From Ampullaceana balthica (Eukaryota > Mollusca > Gastropoda > Lymnaeidae): a stretch of 64,000 bases of DNA. Below are positions 50,715 through 61,324 of this stretch, piece by piece (positions within the stretch are counted from its first letter, which is position 1; every line of letters starts with the position of its first letter). Made by a program: the position numbers and the translations under genes. Below the pieces are notes generated by a model. It did no database searches and had not been told where the DNA came from. It worked only from the letters and a program-made list of their open reading frames with translations. The stretch lies in contig CALYLW010000546.1 of the NCBI GenBank assembly GCA_944989445.1, positions 310,001 through 374,000 on the forward strand. The letters are read 5' to 3'.

Positions 50715-51517
50715 AGTTACATGACAAAACGACCAGTGACAAAACGATACGGTGACAAAGAGGCAAAACAACAAGTGACAAAATGACATGACGACAAAAC
50801 AACAAGGTGACAAAACTAAAACTTAAAACGACATGGGTACAAAACGACAATGACAAAGTAACACAACGACAGCATGTTCACCGTCATTAATCATAATTAA
50901 TACCTTAACTTATATACAATAAAGTTTAATCAAATTTGTAAGTTATTCTAAATCCCGAATGGTTGGAGAAAGATGGTATTCAGTTATCAGACTTACGAAT
51001 GATTACATTAACAATAACTCAATAACATGTCATATAATATGTAATAACTAGTACTAAGGGCTGCGGAAATTAACTATTAATAATATTAATATATCTATAA
51101 ATTAAAAATTTTTAACGATTAAATTATTTTTTAACGATTAATTGACCCATCAATTACAAATTATTGGAAGTCATAAAGTAAAAAAAAATGAATTGCGGCC
51201 GATAAATAATAAATTTCATGACAATTACACAATCACAAACATTTTGGTTTTAAACTATATTTAAAAGAATAGGTAGCCTAGGCCTAAATAATTAAATTGG
51301 TTATTATATGTTAATGTAATCATATGCAAGTCTGATAATTGAATACTGTGTTTCTCTATTTATCATAAAATTTTGATTAAACTTTATTACATATAAGACA
51401 AGACATTAATGATTAATGAATGACGGTGAACATGTTGTCGTTTTGTCACCATGTCGTTTGTCACCTTGTCATTTTTTCACCTTGTCATTTTGTCACTTGT
51501 TGATTTGTCTGGTCACC
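50715..51517. mobile_element. Foldback element with GACAAAACGAC-repeat arms
   Basis: Perfect 8-bp duplication CTAATGCA at 50707-50714 and 51518-51525. The arms (about 50715-50960 and 51360-51517) are inverted and made of short repeats of the type GTGACAAAACGACA. Each ends internally at a shared CATGTTCACCGTCATT. No ORF. Confidence 0.8.
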
Positions 51518-51559
51518 CTAATGCATAATCATTGTCTGATTGTTGATAATTTATTACGA

Positions 51560-51846
51560 AGTGGCTGCTCGTCTCGAAGTTCGAAACGTGTAGCATTGAT
51601 AATTGTTTTATTGTATTTTTACATTTGAATAGGGAATAAGTGCAATTATTTTATCCATAAACGTAATTAAGGTTGTAGTTTTAGTTTTAGGGTCTGGGTT
51701 AGGTTTAGTTGTCTATTTTTTAAATTAAAATAAGAGAAAACAAATTTAGCAGCCATTACTTCGAGACGAGCAGCATGCTGGATGACTCGAACTTCGAGAC
51801 GAGCAGCATGCTGGATGACTCGAACTTCAAGACGAGCAGCATCTGC
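51560..51846. repeat. Inverted repeat with 33-bp tandem units
   Basis: CTGCTCGTCTCGAAGT near 51563 is the inverse of ACTTCGAGACGAGCAG near 51758. The right arm is repeated about 2.5 times as units containing GAGCAGCATGCTGGATGACT. The period of 33 keeps one minus-strand frame open as an 11-residue repeat (ARLEVRVIQHA). Confidence 0.7.
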
Positions 51847-51973
51847 CAATTTATTAACACAACATTACCAATAATATTAGTATTTCTTACAGACCTACTT
51901 ATATTATAAGCTAGTAAGGCTGGTAATAATTATAAGTATTAATACAATACTTAGACTATTATACTAGCCGTAA

Positions 51974-52430
51974 CTAGGTGACCCATCGCGCGTTGCAACA
52001 ATCTCAGTATAATCAGTATAAAGAAAGAAATAAGTGGTACCTTTTAAAAAATTTTACAATTTTTGGACCTTTTCCTTATTATTAATGTCTCTTTTTACAA
52101 CAATTATGCCTGAAATCTTTGGGAAATAATATTTTTAGTTTATATGTTGTTTTTTGACCCAATGGAACTGAAAATATTAAATTTATAAGTTAAAAATATA
52201 TGATAAAATTATAATAAATTTAACAACAAAAGAAAAGCTACAATTTTTAGAAAATGTATTAAAAAATTATAAACTGTCAAATCTTCTTTTTTATAAGGAA
52301 AATTATATAAAAAAATAAATAAATTAAAAAAAAACTAAATTAACAATAACTAAATTTATATTTAGTGACTTTATATTGTAAAACTACATCTAAATATATT
52401 TATATTATTAAATACAAAATTTATGTGTGT
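51974..52430 (-). mobile_element. Helitron-like 3' end, inverted
   Basis: On the minus strand TGAGATTGTTGCAACGCGCG ATGGGTCAC is followed by CTAG|T at 51974, as at the ends of 7486 and 42816. The other terminus is not identified, so the right bound is a guess. A 47-bp part (52056-52102) recurs at 61787-61833. Confidence 0.5.
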
Positions 52431-53092
52431 TATTAAAAAAAAGGGCACAAAATGTGGAGGAAAACACCGACCATAGTAAGAATAAAAAAGCTTATGAGGG
52501 CTTGGAAAAAAAATCATATCTTTTGAACCACTTGAGCTACAAAGTTGGTCTTTATGTTTTTGTTAATCATTTAAAAGGCTCTATACAGCTGTATTACTTT
52601 TATATTTTTGAAAATAATTTGAAATTTTCACCCAAGTGCCTGCAGTTATTTCATAGCCCGGTTATTTCTATTGAAGAAACGAGACAGAGCATTGTTTGTC
52701 CTGTAACATCATGAATTTGTTTGGAGACTGTCAGACAGTCATCATCTCATCTCTCCACTGTAAAAGATGGGGCAGCTTGTGCAAATGTTGGTGAGATAAG
52801 GAGTGCTAGTTCACTGTCTTTTGCCTTTTTTAGGGAAGATAATGTGGTCAGGCTGAATGACATAAGGTAAAGTTCTGTAGCAGCTATGTTCACATGGTTT
52901 ATTTCTAAAATGGGAGGAGGGATCAGATATGCAACTGTTCACCAGGAGGTCACAGGGATATTTTACTGAACCAAAAAGAACACAAGACAACAGCACATTG
53001 TCCCTTTTCTAATGTTCATTTCTAAATATTTAAAAACCCATTATCTCCCTTTTCCCAACAATGTGTTTTTCAAGAAAATAATAAACCATATA

Positions 53093-54290
53093 CAGTGGAA
53101 CCCGGTTAAGTCGACAGCCTTAGGGTATGAAAAATGGTGCCGAGATAGCCCATCATCGAGTTAAACGAAAACCAATATGGCGGCAAAATATTAACATGTG
53201 CTTGAAATTTCTTTATGTACGTGATAAGGTTGTTAACCGGTTAGCCGTAACTTCGGTATATAACGCGGAGTTAATATTTTGTTGTGTTACGGCAGAATAC
53301 CAGAACCAATACGCGAGAGACCGTGACATCAAAGCATTTTCGTACTATTCCGATCTATAAATAATATACATGTCATCACTACATGTATTAGTTTAGTTCG
53401 CCTGCGGCTAAGGAAATATAAAAAAAATTTTTTTTTACTTTGCTTAGTTGTCGAGGCACTGTACGAGAGCTAACACACAGTGCGCGTATGATATGAACAA
53501 GGTCAAAGTCAAGGCCGCACCTGTTATTGTTACTATTTATATTACGAGAGTCATTAGAAAGATGTAGCAAAGATACCGGGCGATTAATTGGTCCTAAAAT
53601 TTGAGTTTGGTCTTTTAGTGACAGTTTTCCTGCAAGTTAAAGCCATTTGACGTAAGATTACCACATTAATATCAAAACTGATATTTGCTTTAAAAAATGA
53701 GTACGGCTAGTGAACGTTTTATTTTTCTTAGTTGACGAAGCATAGTACGAGAACTAACACAGTGCGGCGATGTTAAAATGTGAATAACGTTAAAGCCACG
53801 TGAACTATTATTGAACGATCAATTTTATTGGTTAGCTAGCATAAACGTAACCAATCGTAAAACTTTTTATAAGGTGCGCGCGAAAATACGGTAGCGAGAT
53901 GGTGAGTGGCAACGATAACTAACATTTTCAAAAGCTGGCAATTGGTATAGTACCAGAAGTAAGTTATAACACAGCGCTGAGAGCTGAACGCAAGCGGGCT
54001 GTGACGTCACCAGCAGTCCTCGCGAGGCCGAAATTGATGTTGGTTATAAAAACTCGATAACTAACATTTTCAAAAGCTGGCGATTGGCCATGGGGATTGA
54101 GATAACCAACGCTAAGTGGCAAATTTGGCCCTCTTTTGTGCTCGAGGTATTAGGGTGCGGCTACTTTAAATAATTGAATTAACCAAAGAGAAAATGCAAA
54201 GACAAAGAGAGAATTTGGCGGTTCCAATAAAAAACATCGACTTAATAGAGCTGACGAGTTAACCGGGCTCGTGTTAAGTGGGTGCTACTG
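53093..54290 (+). mobile_element. Pogo/Tigger-like element, variant without the nested hAT
   Basis: Starts CAGTGGAACCCGGTTAAGTC and ends GTGTTAAGTGGGTGCTACTG with TA on both sides. The first 130 and last 360 bases match the composite copies; the middle differs and matches the inverted fragment at 1-1010. Confidence 0.8.
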
Positions 54291-54292
54291 TA

Positions 54293-56078
54293 TTTCTATT
54301 TTTAGAAATGGCAATGCAAATACTAATTAGTAATCATTTTAGTTCTATTTTAAAATTAATATATATTTTTGTGCTTTTTGAAGAAAATGGAACTACATAT
54401 TTGTGAGAGACGTTTTGTTGTGTTTACATTGTATGAGCATGCAAGGATTTGACATAGTATGAAACACGTGATTTGTGATGTGAACAGGAAGCGTGAGTGG
54501 TAGTGGACTAGGAGGATGGCTGACTATAGATAGACGGTTCAAGAGGCAACCGGGGTGGTTGATTGTACAGTTGATTGCAGTGGATTGTTTAGAGTGATTA
54601 AAGACAGTTATTACCCAGAACACAGTGTGTTAAAGTCATGTTACTTGACCAGCAAGTTCTATTACAAAAATCCTTTCTCAATAATAGACATTGTTACAAT
54701 AAAATTCACATTTTAAATAGCTAGGTGGCAGCCAGCCAGCCAATCTGTAAATATATGGAACCATGGAATGACCCTTACTCTTATTGACTAATCTTAGTGC
54801 TAAAAAGAAAATTATTTTGTAAAAATAACAACAAATGTAATTTGGGAATACTGGTTAGATGAAAATGTCTACTTAAACAATGAAATCTCATTAAAACAAT
54901 TTTTAAAATACCATAAATAATGTTTTACTGCTAAATAAATCATCCAATATTTTAACCATATAGTTACTACTGACAATGTCAGAATTTAATTTTAGTTGGC
55001 CATAAAATTTGTGTTAAAGCTGAGTACATTGTACTATCTGTTATATAGCTAATAGAACTCAAATGAGCATCACACTATTTACTATTTATTCTCTCTAAAA
55101 CAGGTTTTCTGTACTGTTTAATTTGAATGAGAAACATAAACTAGAGTATATAACATATAATAAGTAAAAAAAAATCCCATCCAAGTCTATAACAGTCTGT
55201 TGATTGCACATAAAATTCCTCTGTAAATAAATAAGATAAAATTTGTGATATGAGATTCTTAAAAATGTCACAATGTTCATTTTGTGTATAATAATTTAAT
55301 TTGCTTTTTTTTTAGAAAATTGGAAATTTAAATATTTAAATCTGCACTGTAAATGGAGTTGTTAAACACTAACCATTTATGGGATGTGAAAAAATTATTC
55401 TGTGGCATATCAGAGTTGGCAAGTGTATCACAATTAGGATTCTTAATTAAGATAAATTGTGTTACATACTTGAATATTTGTTTTGTCAAGTAACTTGAGC
55501 AGATTTGAAGTGCTCTAATTACCTCTACTATTGTTTGTGCGGTATATTTCTGGTGAGTGAATTAATTAGCTGAAACAGATTTAAGGGCTGATTGATATTA
55601 CATGTAGTACATTTAACACTTAAACTTACGTGGATAACTTGTCAAATTCCACAAATACTTGTACAATGACTGGACTTGTTATCTTGATGTTTGCCCAGCC
55701 TTCATTTTATGTAAATAATAAATAACTTGAAATTTTCACATCAATCATGTTATTTAGTTATAAAGAAAGATAAGCCTCTAATAGTTGACTCATTTGTAAT
55801 ATCTTATGGTGTCTTTAGTGTAGGATTAATAATGATGGCCTTTTTGTGTGGTATATAACAGTTTTATAACTATTTAACAAAATTCTTTTTTCAGAGTGAA
55901 CATTTTAAATTGCTTGTAAAAATTTATGTCATTCATTAAGACAAAAAAGGAAAAGGTGAAAAAGATTTAATATCTATTAACATAAAATACTCTCTAAATA
56001 TTCACTGGAGCATAATTTATATTCATTTTTAAGTTTCATGAATTACAACTCATAAATGTTAAATGCTAAACTGTGATA
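54293..56078. other. Non-coding stretch upstream of the zinc-finger gene
   Basis: No coding exon recognised. It may hold the untranslated first exon of the zinc-finger gene, but no promoter or donor can be singled out. Confidence 0.4.
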
Positions 56079-57492
56079 AACTAGATCAGTGGTTCCCAAA
56101 GTGGTCCGTACGGACCCCCAGGGGTCCCTGGTACCCTTCAGGGGGTCCGTGGAAAATTAAAATTGATTTGGGGGTCCCTGAACAACGTCAGGGGGTCCGC
56201 GCAAGGTTTAATATAAATTAATAAAACTGTGATAAATTTGTATTATTATGGAAATTAAAATAAATAATAATTTAAAAAAATAGTATGTGAATGCCTTTTC
56301 TACTAATTAAATACCACCTTAGGTGCTATAACACATGGATACAATGTTGTTTTACTTAGAAAAGGTAGTAGAACTACTGTAATTTCCACAACTATAACCA
56401 ATCAAAATACTTGGTTTGTTGAAAGGTCAAGCTTGGTGGTAAGAAATGCCGAATTCCTATAACTATAAGTGGAAAAATAGACGTTTTTAATTTGAATCTA
56501 CGAGGGTTGCAAGGTTGTGTATTTTTCGATGCTTCGGGAAGTTACATTTATCTAAATTGTATCCTATCATCAAATATTGTTTTCAAATGGCTTTACTGTA
56601 GCATTCCATTGAAAACAGATAAGAGAATGAGTGACCCAAGGCTGGATTTAGACTTGATGAGGCCCTAAGCTATTTAAGGCTCTTTTGAAGTCTAGATATT
56701 CTATATCAGTGACAAATATGAAAACAAAATTCCGGGGGCCCCCAAGAAGGCAGGGGCCCTAAGTTATAGCTTGTTTAGCAAATAGGTAAATCGAGTGAGC
56801 CGAAGAAACAATGCCAACAATACAGTGTTATTAAATATTTGAAGTATGGCTAAATGTTTGGAAACAGATACGAAAGGTGAAACGTTATTTACTGAATTTA
56901 AAAAAAATGTTTGAAGTTGAAAGCAATACTCTTGACTTTCCGGCATACTTAAAACGTGCTGTACCAAATGTAGTTTCAGGAAATTGAGTCATACATCGAC
57001 ATCAAATATTCACAAAAAATCTTAGTGAAAGTTTGCATGGATCACTATATTATGACATTAGAGCAGTTAATAAAATCAAAAGGAATGCCTTCAACTAGAG
57101 ATTATTGACTCAATATTGTTTGGAAAATGAAGAAGACTATAATGGATTACTTATTCACACAGAAGAGCGCTGATTATCAACATATACATATTATATAAAT
57201 CGATTTTATGCTCTCTTTGATTTAGTGTCCGAATTCCTTGAAAACAAAGACAATGATCTGCAACACAATTAACTAAAAAAAAGACATATCCTTTATGAAT
57301 GATTTATTTACACAACTTTAATTTAACTAATTTGAAACTACAACTACTACAAAGTAACCAATTAAATTTAATCAAAACTAAAAGCGTTATATCTGAGTTT
57401 GTTGCAACCTTTTTCTGTGCAAACAAAACCTAGAAACAAGAGAATGTTCTCGGTTTCGAAATCTTTTGAAATGAAAAAATAGAGATAAAGAT

Positions 57493-58520
57493 TTGATGGC
57501 TTACTGTCAAAACTTAACGGCTCTTCATAATCATACAGACCTCAGACCTGAACCAAAGATTTGTAAGCATTCGTCACTATTGGATATTTCTGACTTGCAG
57601 TTGAACCATTTTGCACATGGACAAACTCAGATCACAGACACAGATGAATCCATACTAATAGAGGACCAGCTTTTTGAAATATCCACAAATGAGGAACTTA
57701 AACTAATGTTTGAACTAGGAAACCACAAATTCTGGTTACAAAGTCAGATCCCAATTTTATATCATGCATTATGGGTTATTGTAAAGTCCAATTTTAGGCC
57801 CTGCATTATAGGTTATAGTACAGAATTTTTTGACTGTTTTCCTGTCTTTCTATTTGGTTTAACAAAGATTGAGTGGCGTTATGAACATCATCATAAAAAA
57901 CAACTTAAAAATAATAAGAAAAACCCGTAAAAAACAAGTTTTTGACTATAAATCCTTTATGTACGAGAAGTAATTAAAAGAATGTTCATTATAATACGCA
58001 GCGCCAGACCATCCAGAAATACAAAATTGCAGTTGTGTCGTAAAACATGTTTAATATAATGCGCACCGATCAGGAATATGTTAATAAAAAGAGATGTCAA
58101 TAAAATACGCACCTTATTGCGGCGACAGAAAGGTTGTTCAATATAATACGCACCGCGACGCTCTATCTCAAAAAAATAGCATGATACATAGGAATAAATA
58201 AAATAATCTAAAAAATCAATAATTTAATTACGGTACATGTGATCGATCTGAAATTTTGATACATTGTTTTTATCATCGGTACGAAACTGCCTGCAAAATT
58301 TCAGCTCGCTATCTTGCGAGCAAGTGGGTTAAAAATCGATCAAAAGTTTTGGCGACAAGGTCGGTCGGTCGGCCGCAGACACCACGAGTTAATATAAAGG
58401 ATTTTAAAATAAATAAACCACTAGAAATTAGTGCTCTTGGGGATTTGCAGTTCTTACACACAAACATTGAGTCGGTCATAAATACACTCATAAAATCTCA
58501 TCACATTAATCCAAGTTATT
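57493..58520 (+). pseudogene. Decayed hAT (ZBED/SCAND3-like) transposase, split by R1
   Basis: The first part (to about 57900) has DQLFEISTNEELKLMFE, KFWLQ and a degenerate region corresponding to the hAT dimerisation domain. After the R1 insertion, 58405-58520 resumes with PLEISALGDLQF and ESVINTLIKSHHINPSY, the usual C-terminus. The N-terminal two thirds are unrecognisable. Confidence 0.8.
57924..58404 (+). mobile_element. Dispersed repeat R1, copy 2
   Basis: CCCGTAAAAAACAAG to ATAAAGGATTTT, collinear with 28913-29409 but lacking its CAAG run. It interrupts the hAT transposase frame, which fixes both its ends to within a few bases. Confidence 0.8.
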
Positions 58521-58742
58521 AATTGTTTTCAATTTTATTTTAAACAAAAGTGATAATTTCAATAAGTACCGTACTTCTTCATCAAAATGTTGCTTTTGTA
58601 ATTTTTTTTAACCATGCATTTATAAAGTTTTTTTTCACTTGGGGGTCCGTGGGGAAGTTTTGACTATAAAAGGGGTCCGTGGGTCAAAAAAGTTTGGGAA
58701 CCACTGAACTAGATTAATAATGCATTTTTGTTTTTCTTTCAG

Positions 58743-58790
58743 GTGGACAATTTCAAAGGATGAACGTAACAATATTTAATATTGGATAAT
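58743..58790 (+). other. 5' untranslated segment of the zinc-finger exon
   Basis: Acceptor TTTTTCTTTCAG ends at 58742. An in-frame TGA at 58761-58763 shows that translation of the long frame begins within this exon. Confidence 0.65.
58760..58789 (+). promoter_or_regulatory. Nine-codon upstream ORF
   Basis: ATG at 58760 with A at -3 opens a frame that ends TAA at 58787-58789, one base before the main ATG at 58791. This spacing could limit initiation at the main start; only the sequence is seen. Confidence 0.5.
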
Positions 58791-61324
58791 ATGGAGCGAA
58801 TTACCACAATAAATGATGACACACTTTCAAATAGTGGGCCAAAAAACCTTAGTCAAGAAGCTAGTCATGTTCTTCTGGATTTCTCCCAAAAGTTAAGTCT
58901 TGTGGATGACAGAGAAGATGTTGGATCACAGAACATAGTTATTTCAGAGGCTGCTGGTTTGCTAGCTACAAGTGAAAAACAAAGATTGGCACCCCAAAAC
59001 AATGAGACAGCATCAGAAAAGTCAACTGTGGCCGAGTCAAATGAGGCTGAAGAGCGGCTGAAGTTCACATGTTCCTGTGGCGAGAGGTTTGAAAAGTCAG
59101 TGCAGCTGGCGTCACACAGACGCTGGTCGTGCAAACTTAAAGAAAAAACAGCGCAGTGTGAAGTCTGCAACAACTGGTTTGCCTCAGACGTGGGCTTGAG
59201 GAGGCACATGAAACATGCTCATGGCGGCATCGTCAGGTGTGACAGCTGTAACTTGCGCTTCCCAAATAAAATAAAATTGACCCGCCATTGGATAGAGGCC
59301 CACCACGATGATAACGGAGGGGAATCTAAGCCCCTCAGGTGTTACGTGTGCGGGGATACAAATTTTGATAGTAAGTTTGAACTGGAATGCCACTTGGTTG
59401 TTCACAAGTACGAGAAACACCAGGAAAAGTTGTCTCAAGGGCCTTCTACCCCTTACCCTCCCACTTGTTTGAGACAAGTGCTCACCCAGCACCACAGGCC
59501 GCCTTGGCCATTTTTCCCCTTTCACAGACCACCATTTCCCTTCCATCATCCGCCACATGTTCCCTTTCTGCATCACATTCCTTTCCCCCCACCTTTTCCT
59601 GCCTCTTTAGTGACCCCGGCCACCAAAAACCCCACACCCAGTAAGGAGAAAGTGTCCCCATCTGCCACAAGCACTGCAGATGAATCTGATTTTATCTCTG
59701 AGCATGACAGCCATAGCGCAGCCAGTCGCCACCCTGGACATGACAGCCTAGCGCAGCCAGTCGCCACCCTGGACATGACAGCCATAGCACTCACCACCCT
59801 AGACATGACCACACATATTTAGAGCCTACTGTCATGCCCCCATTCTTCCCACCCCATCTCTTCAAGCACCACCAGCATCACCACCACCATGGCTCACATG
59901 GCAAGAACAAATGGAAAAAGTATCTGAAACTCATGATGAAGGGTAAAGTTCCACCGCTGCTATTGAATTCACAGTATGGAAAACTATCTGATGTGGATGA
60001 ATGTCAGTCCAGCAGTTCACTGAAAGAAAAGGTGGATGGTGACCAGTGTGAGTTTAAAATAGCCTGCAAATTCTGCGATAAGGTCATTCAAAGAAACAAG
60101 GTGGCCTGGCACCAACGTCGTGAGTGTCCAGTTCTCTCCGTCCACAGGTGCGCTGTGTGTGACAGGGTGTTTAGGAAAAGACACTTTCTCATCAGGCACA
60201 TGCATGAACAAAACCATTACAGTTTGAACAGCCAGGTCTCCGACAGTGTGGCCACGTCCTCAGATGCAGTGTCCAGCAGCCTCTCTGTTCTGCAGGAAAA
60301 GATGAATAAATCACTCCGCTTGCTCAATGTCTCATCAACACCAGCATCACAGATTGGAAGGGAAGATGAGCCGGCTGATAAAAGTGATTCATGTGCGCTG
60401 CCAAGTGATGGGGACTGTGGAGAAAACATTATCCCACCCCTGAAGGCTACAGCTGCTGAGAGAATTCAGTGCAGCATTTGCAGGCTGTATTATCACAGCA
60501 AAGAACAGCTTTTTGAACATTTAAAAGATCACATCAATCAGGTCCTCACCATTCAAAAAGTCCAAGAGTGGACATTAAAGTCCTCTGATTATTTCTTTCT
60601 CAATGACCCAGATGATGATCGTGATGGAGACACGGTGACGTCAGCTACGACCAGCACCAGCTGTCTGGACTCCGAGATCACGTCGACCACCGACGGAACT
60701 ATCCCAGATGGCCATTTTTCTAGTTTGGACTCTGTGGTATCCGGTGACCCCAAGTGGTCAAAGCCGCACCGGAAAAAGAACAGTCATCGCCATAAGGGAG
60801 AAGTTCTCATGTGTGAATTTTGCAGCGAACAATTTGGTTTCCGCAAGGACCTCCATTTTCACATGGAGACCAAACACAAAGACAGCACTCTCAAGTGTCC
60901 TGTATGTAAAAAGAAATTCAGCTGGAAAAAACGGGGCAAGTTTTATGAGAGGCATCTCAACTCCCATTACGGGGTCAAGGTGTTTAAACACAAGTGTGAA
61001 ACCTGTGGAAAGACATTTCTAGAAAATTCCAAGCTGAAGGCACACATGTCACTCCATAACACTGAGCTGCTCCACAGGTGTGCGGTGTGTAAAAAAGGTT
61101 ATGCCAATAAATCTAGTTTAGTGCGGCATGAGAGGAAGCACACTGGAGTCAAACCCTACCAGTGTCAAATGTGTTCTGAGAGTTTCATGGAGAAGCGCGA
61201 GTTACTCCGCCATTCCACCACACACACAGGTGTCGCCCCCTTCAGCTGTAATGTGTGCGGACAAGGGTTTACTCTGAAAACATCGTTCATGTCTCACATG
61301 AAGAAAAAACATTCTAAGCCATAG
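58791..61324 (+). CDS. 13-finger C2H2 zinc-finger protein, one exon, frame broken by one missing base
   Basis: Probably a nuclear DNA-binding protein; no orthologue is recognised. The frame from ATG 58791 runs to a TAG at 59820, and a second frame, open from inside the first, runs to TAG 61322-61324. They are joined by one absent base between 59748 and 59749, inside the second copy of a 36-bp repeat. Counting that base, the length is 845 codons. Order: acidic N-terminus; four fingers (first CSCGERF..H..C, then CEVC, CDSC, CYVC; about residues 92-203); a Pro/Phe/His-rich stretch; His-Asp-Ser repeats; a poly-His tract; then nine fingers from about 60060 to 61310, the last five close together with TGVKPY and TGVAPF linkers. 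No KRAB, BTB or ZAD domain is seen. The start at 58791 is the first ATG in frame; an apparent start nine bases earlier is TTG. Confidence 0.85.
59834..61324 (+). CDS. Second reading-frame segment of the zinc-finger gene (fingers 5-13)
   Basis: As the bases stand this 496-codon frame could begin at ATG 59834 (MPPFFPPHLFKHHQ). No promoter, acceptor or 5'UTR signal precedes it, and its frame continues upstream in register with the first segment once the missing base is allowed for. It is therefore treated as part of one gene. Confidence 0.7.
   Translation: MPPFFPPHLFKHHQHHHHHGSHGKNKWKKYLKLMMKGKVPPLLLNSQYGKLSDVDECQSSSSLKEKVDGDQCEFKIACKFCDKVIQRNKVAWHQRRECPVLSVHRCAVCDRVFRKRHFLIRHMHEQNHYSLNSQVSDSVATSSDAVSSSLSVLQEKMNKSLRLLNVSSTPASQIGREDEPADKSDSCALPSDGDCGENIIPPLKATAAERIQCSICRLYYHSKEQLFEHLKDHINQVLTIQKVQEWTLKSSDYFFLNDPDDDRDGDTVTSATTSTSCLDSEITSTTDGTIPDGHFSSLDSVVSGDPKWSKPHRKKNSHRHKGEVLMCEFCSEQFGFRKDLHFHMETKHKDSTLKCPVCKKKFSWKKRGKFYERHLNSHYGVKVFKHKCETCGKTFLENSKLKAHMSLHNTELLHRCAVCKKGYANKSSLVRHERKHTGVKPYQCQMCSESFMEKRELLRHSTTHTGVAPFSCNVCGQGFTLKTSFMSHMKKKHSKP

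Larger units (their letters stand above)
56087..58706 (+). mobile_element. hAT element with intact ends, next to the zinc-finger exon
   Basis: Starts CAGTGGTTCCCAAAGTGG, ends AAGTTTGGGAACCACTG; perfect duplication AACTAGAT at 56079-56086 and 58707-58714. Subterminal GGGGTCCGTGG motifs repeat at both ends. It holds a decayed transposase (57493-58520) and a nested R1 repeat (57924-58404). Confidence 0.92.

Noticed and set aside
56634..56768. GGCTGGATTTAG...GGGGCCC segment in the hAT at 56087-58706
   Set aside because: It resembles a common small repeat with GGGGGCCC motifs (compare 1332 and 41296), but no termini or duplication could be fixed.
58782..58790. Start of the zinc-finger frame three codons before the ATG
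   Set aside because: The codon at 58782 is TTG. The first in-frame ATG is 58791.
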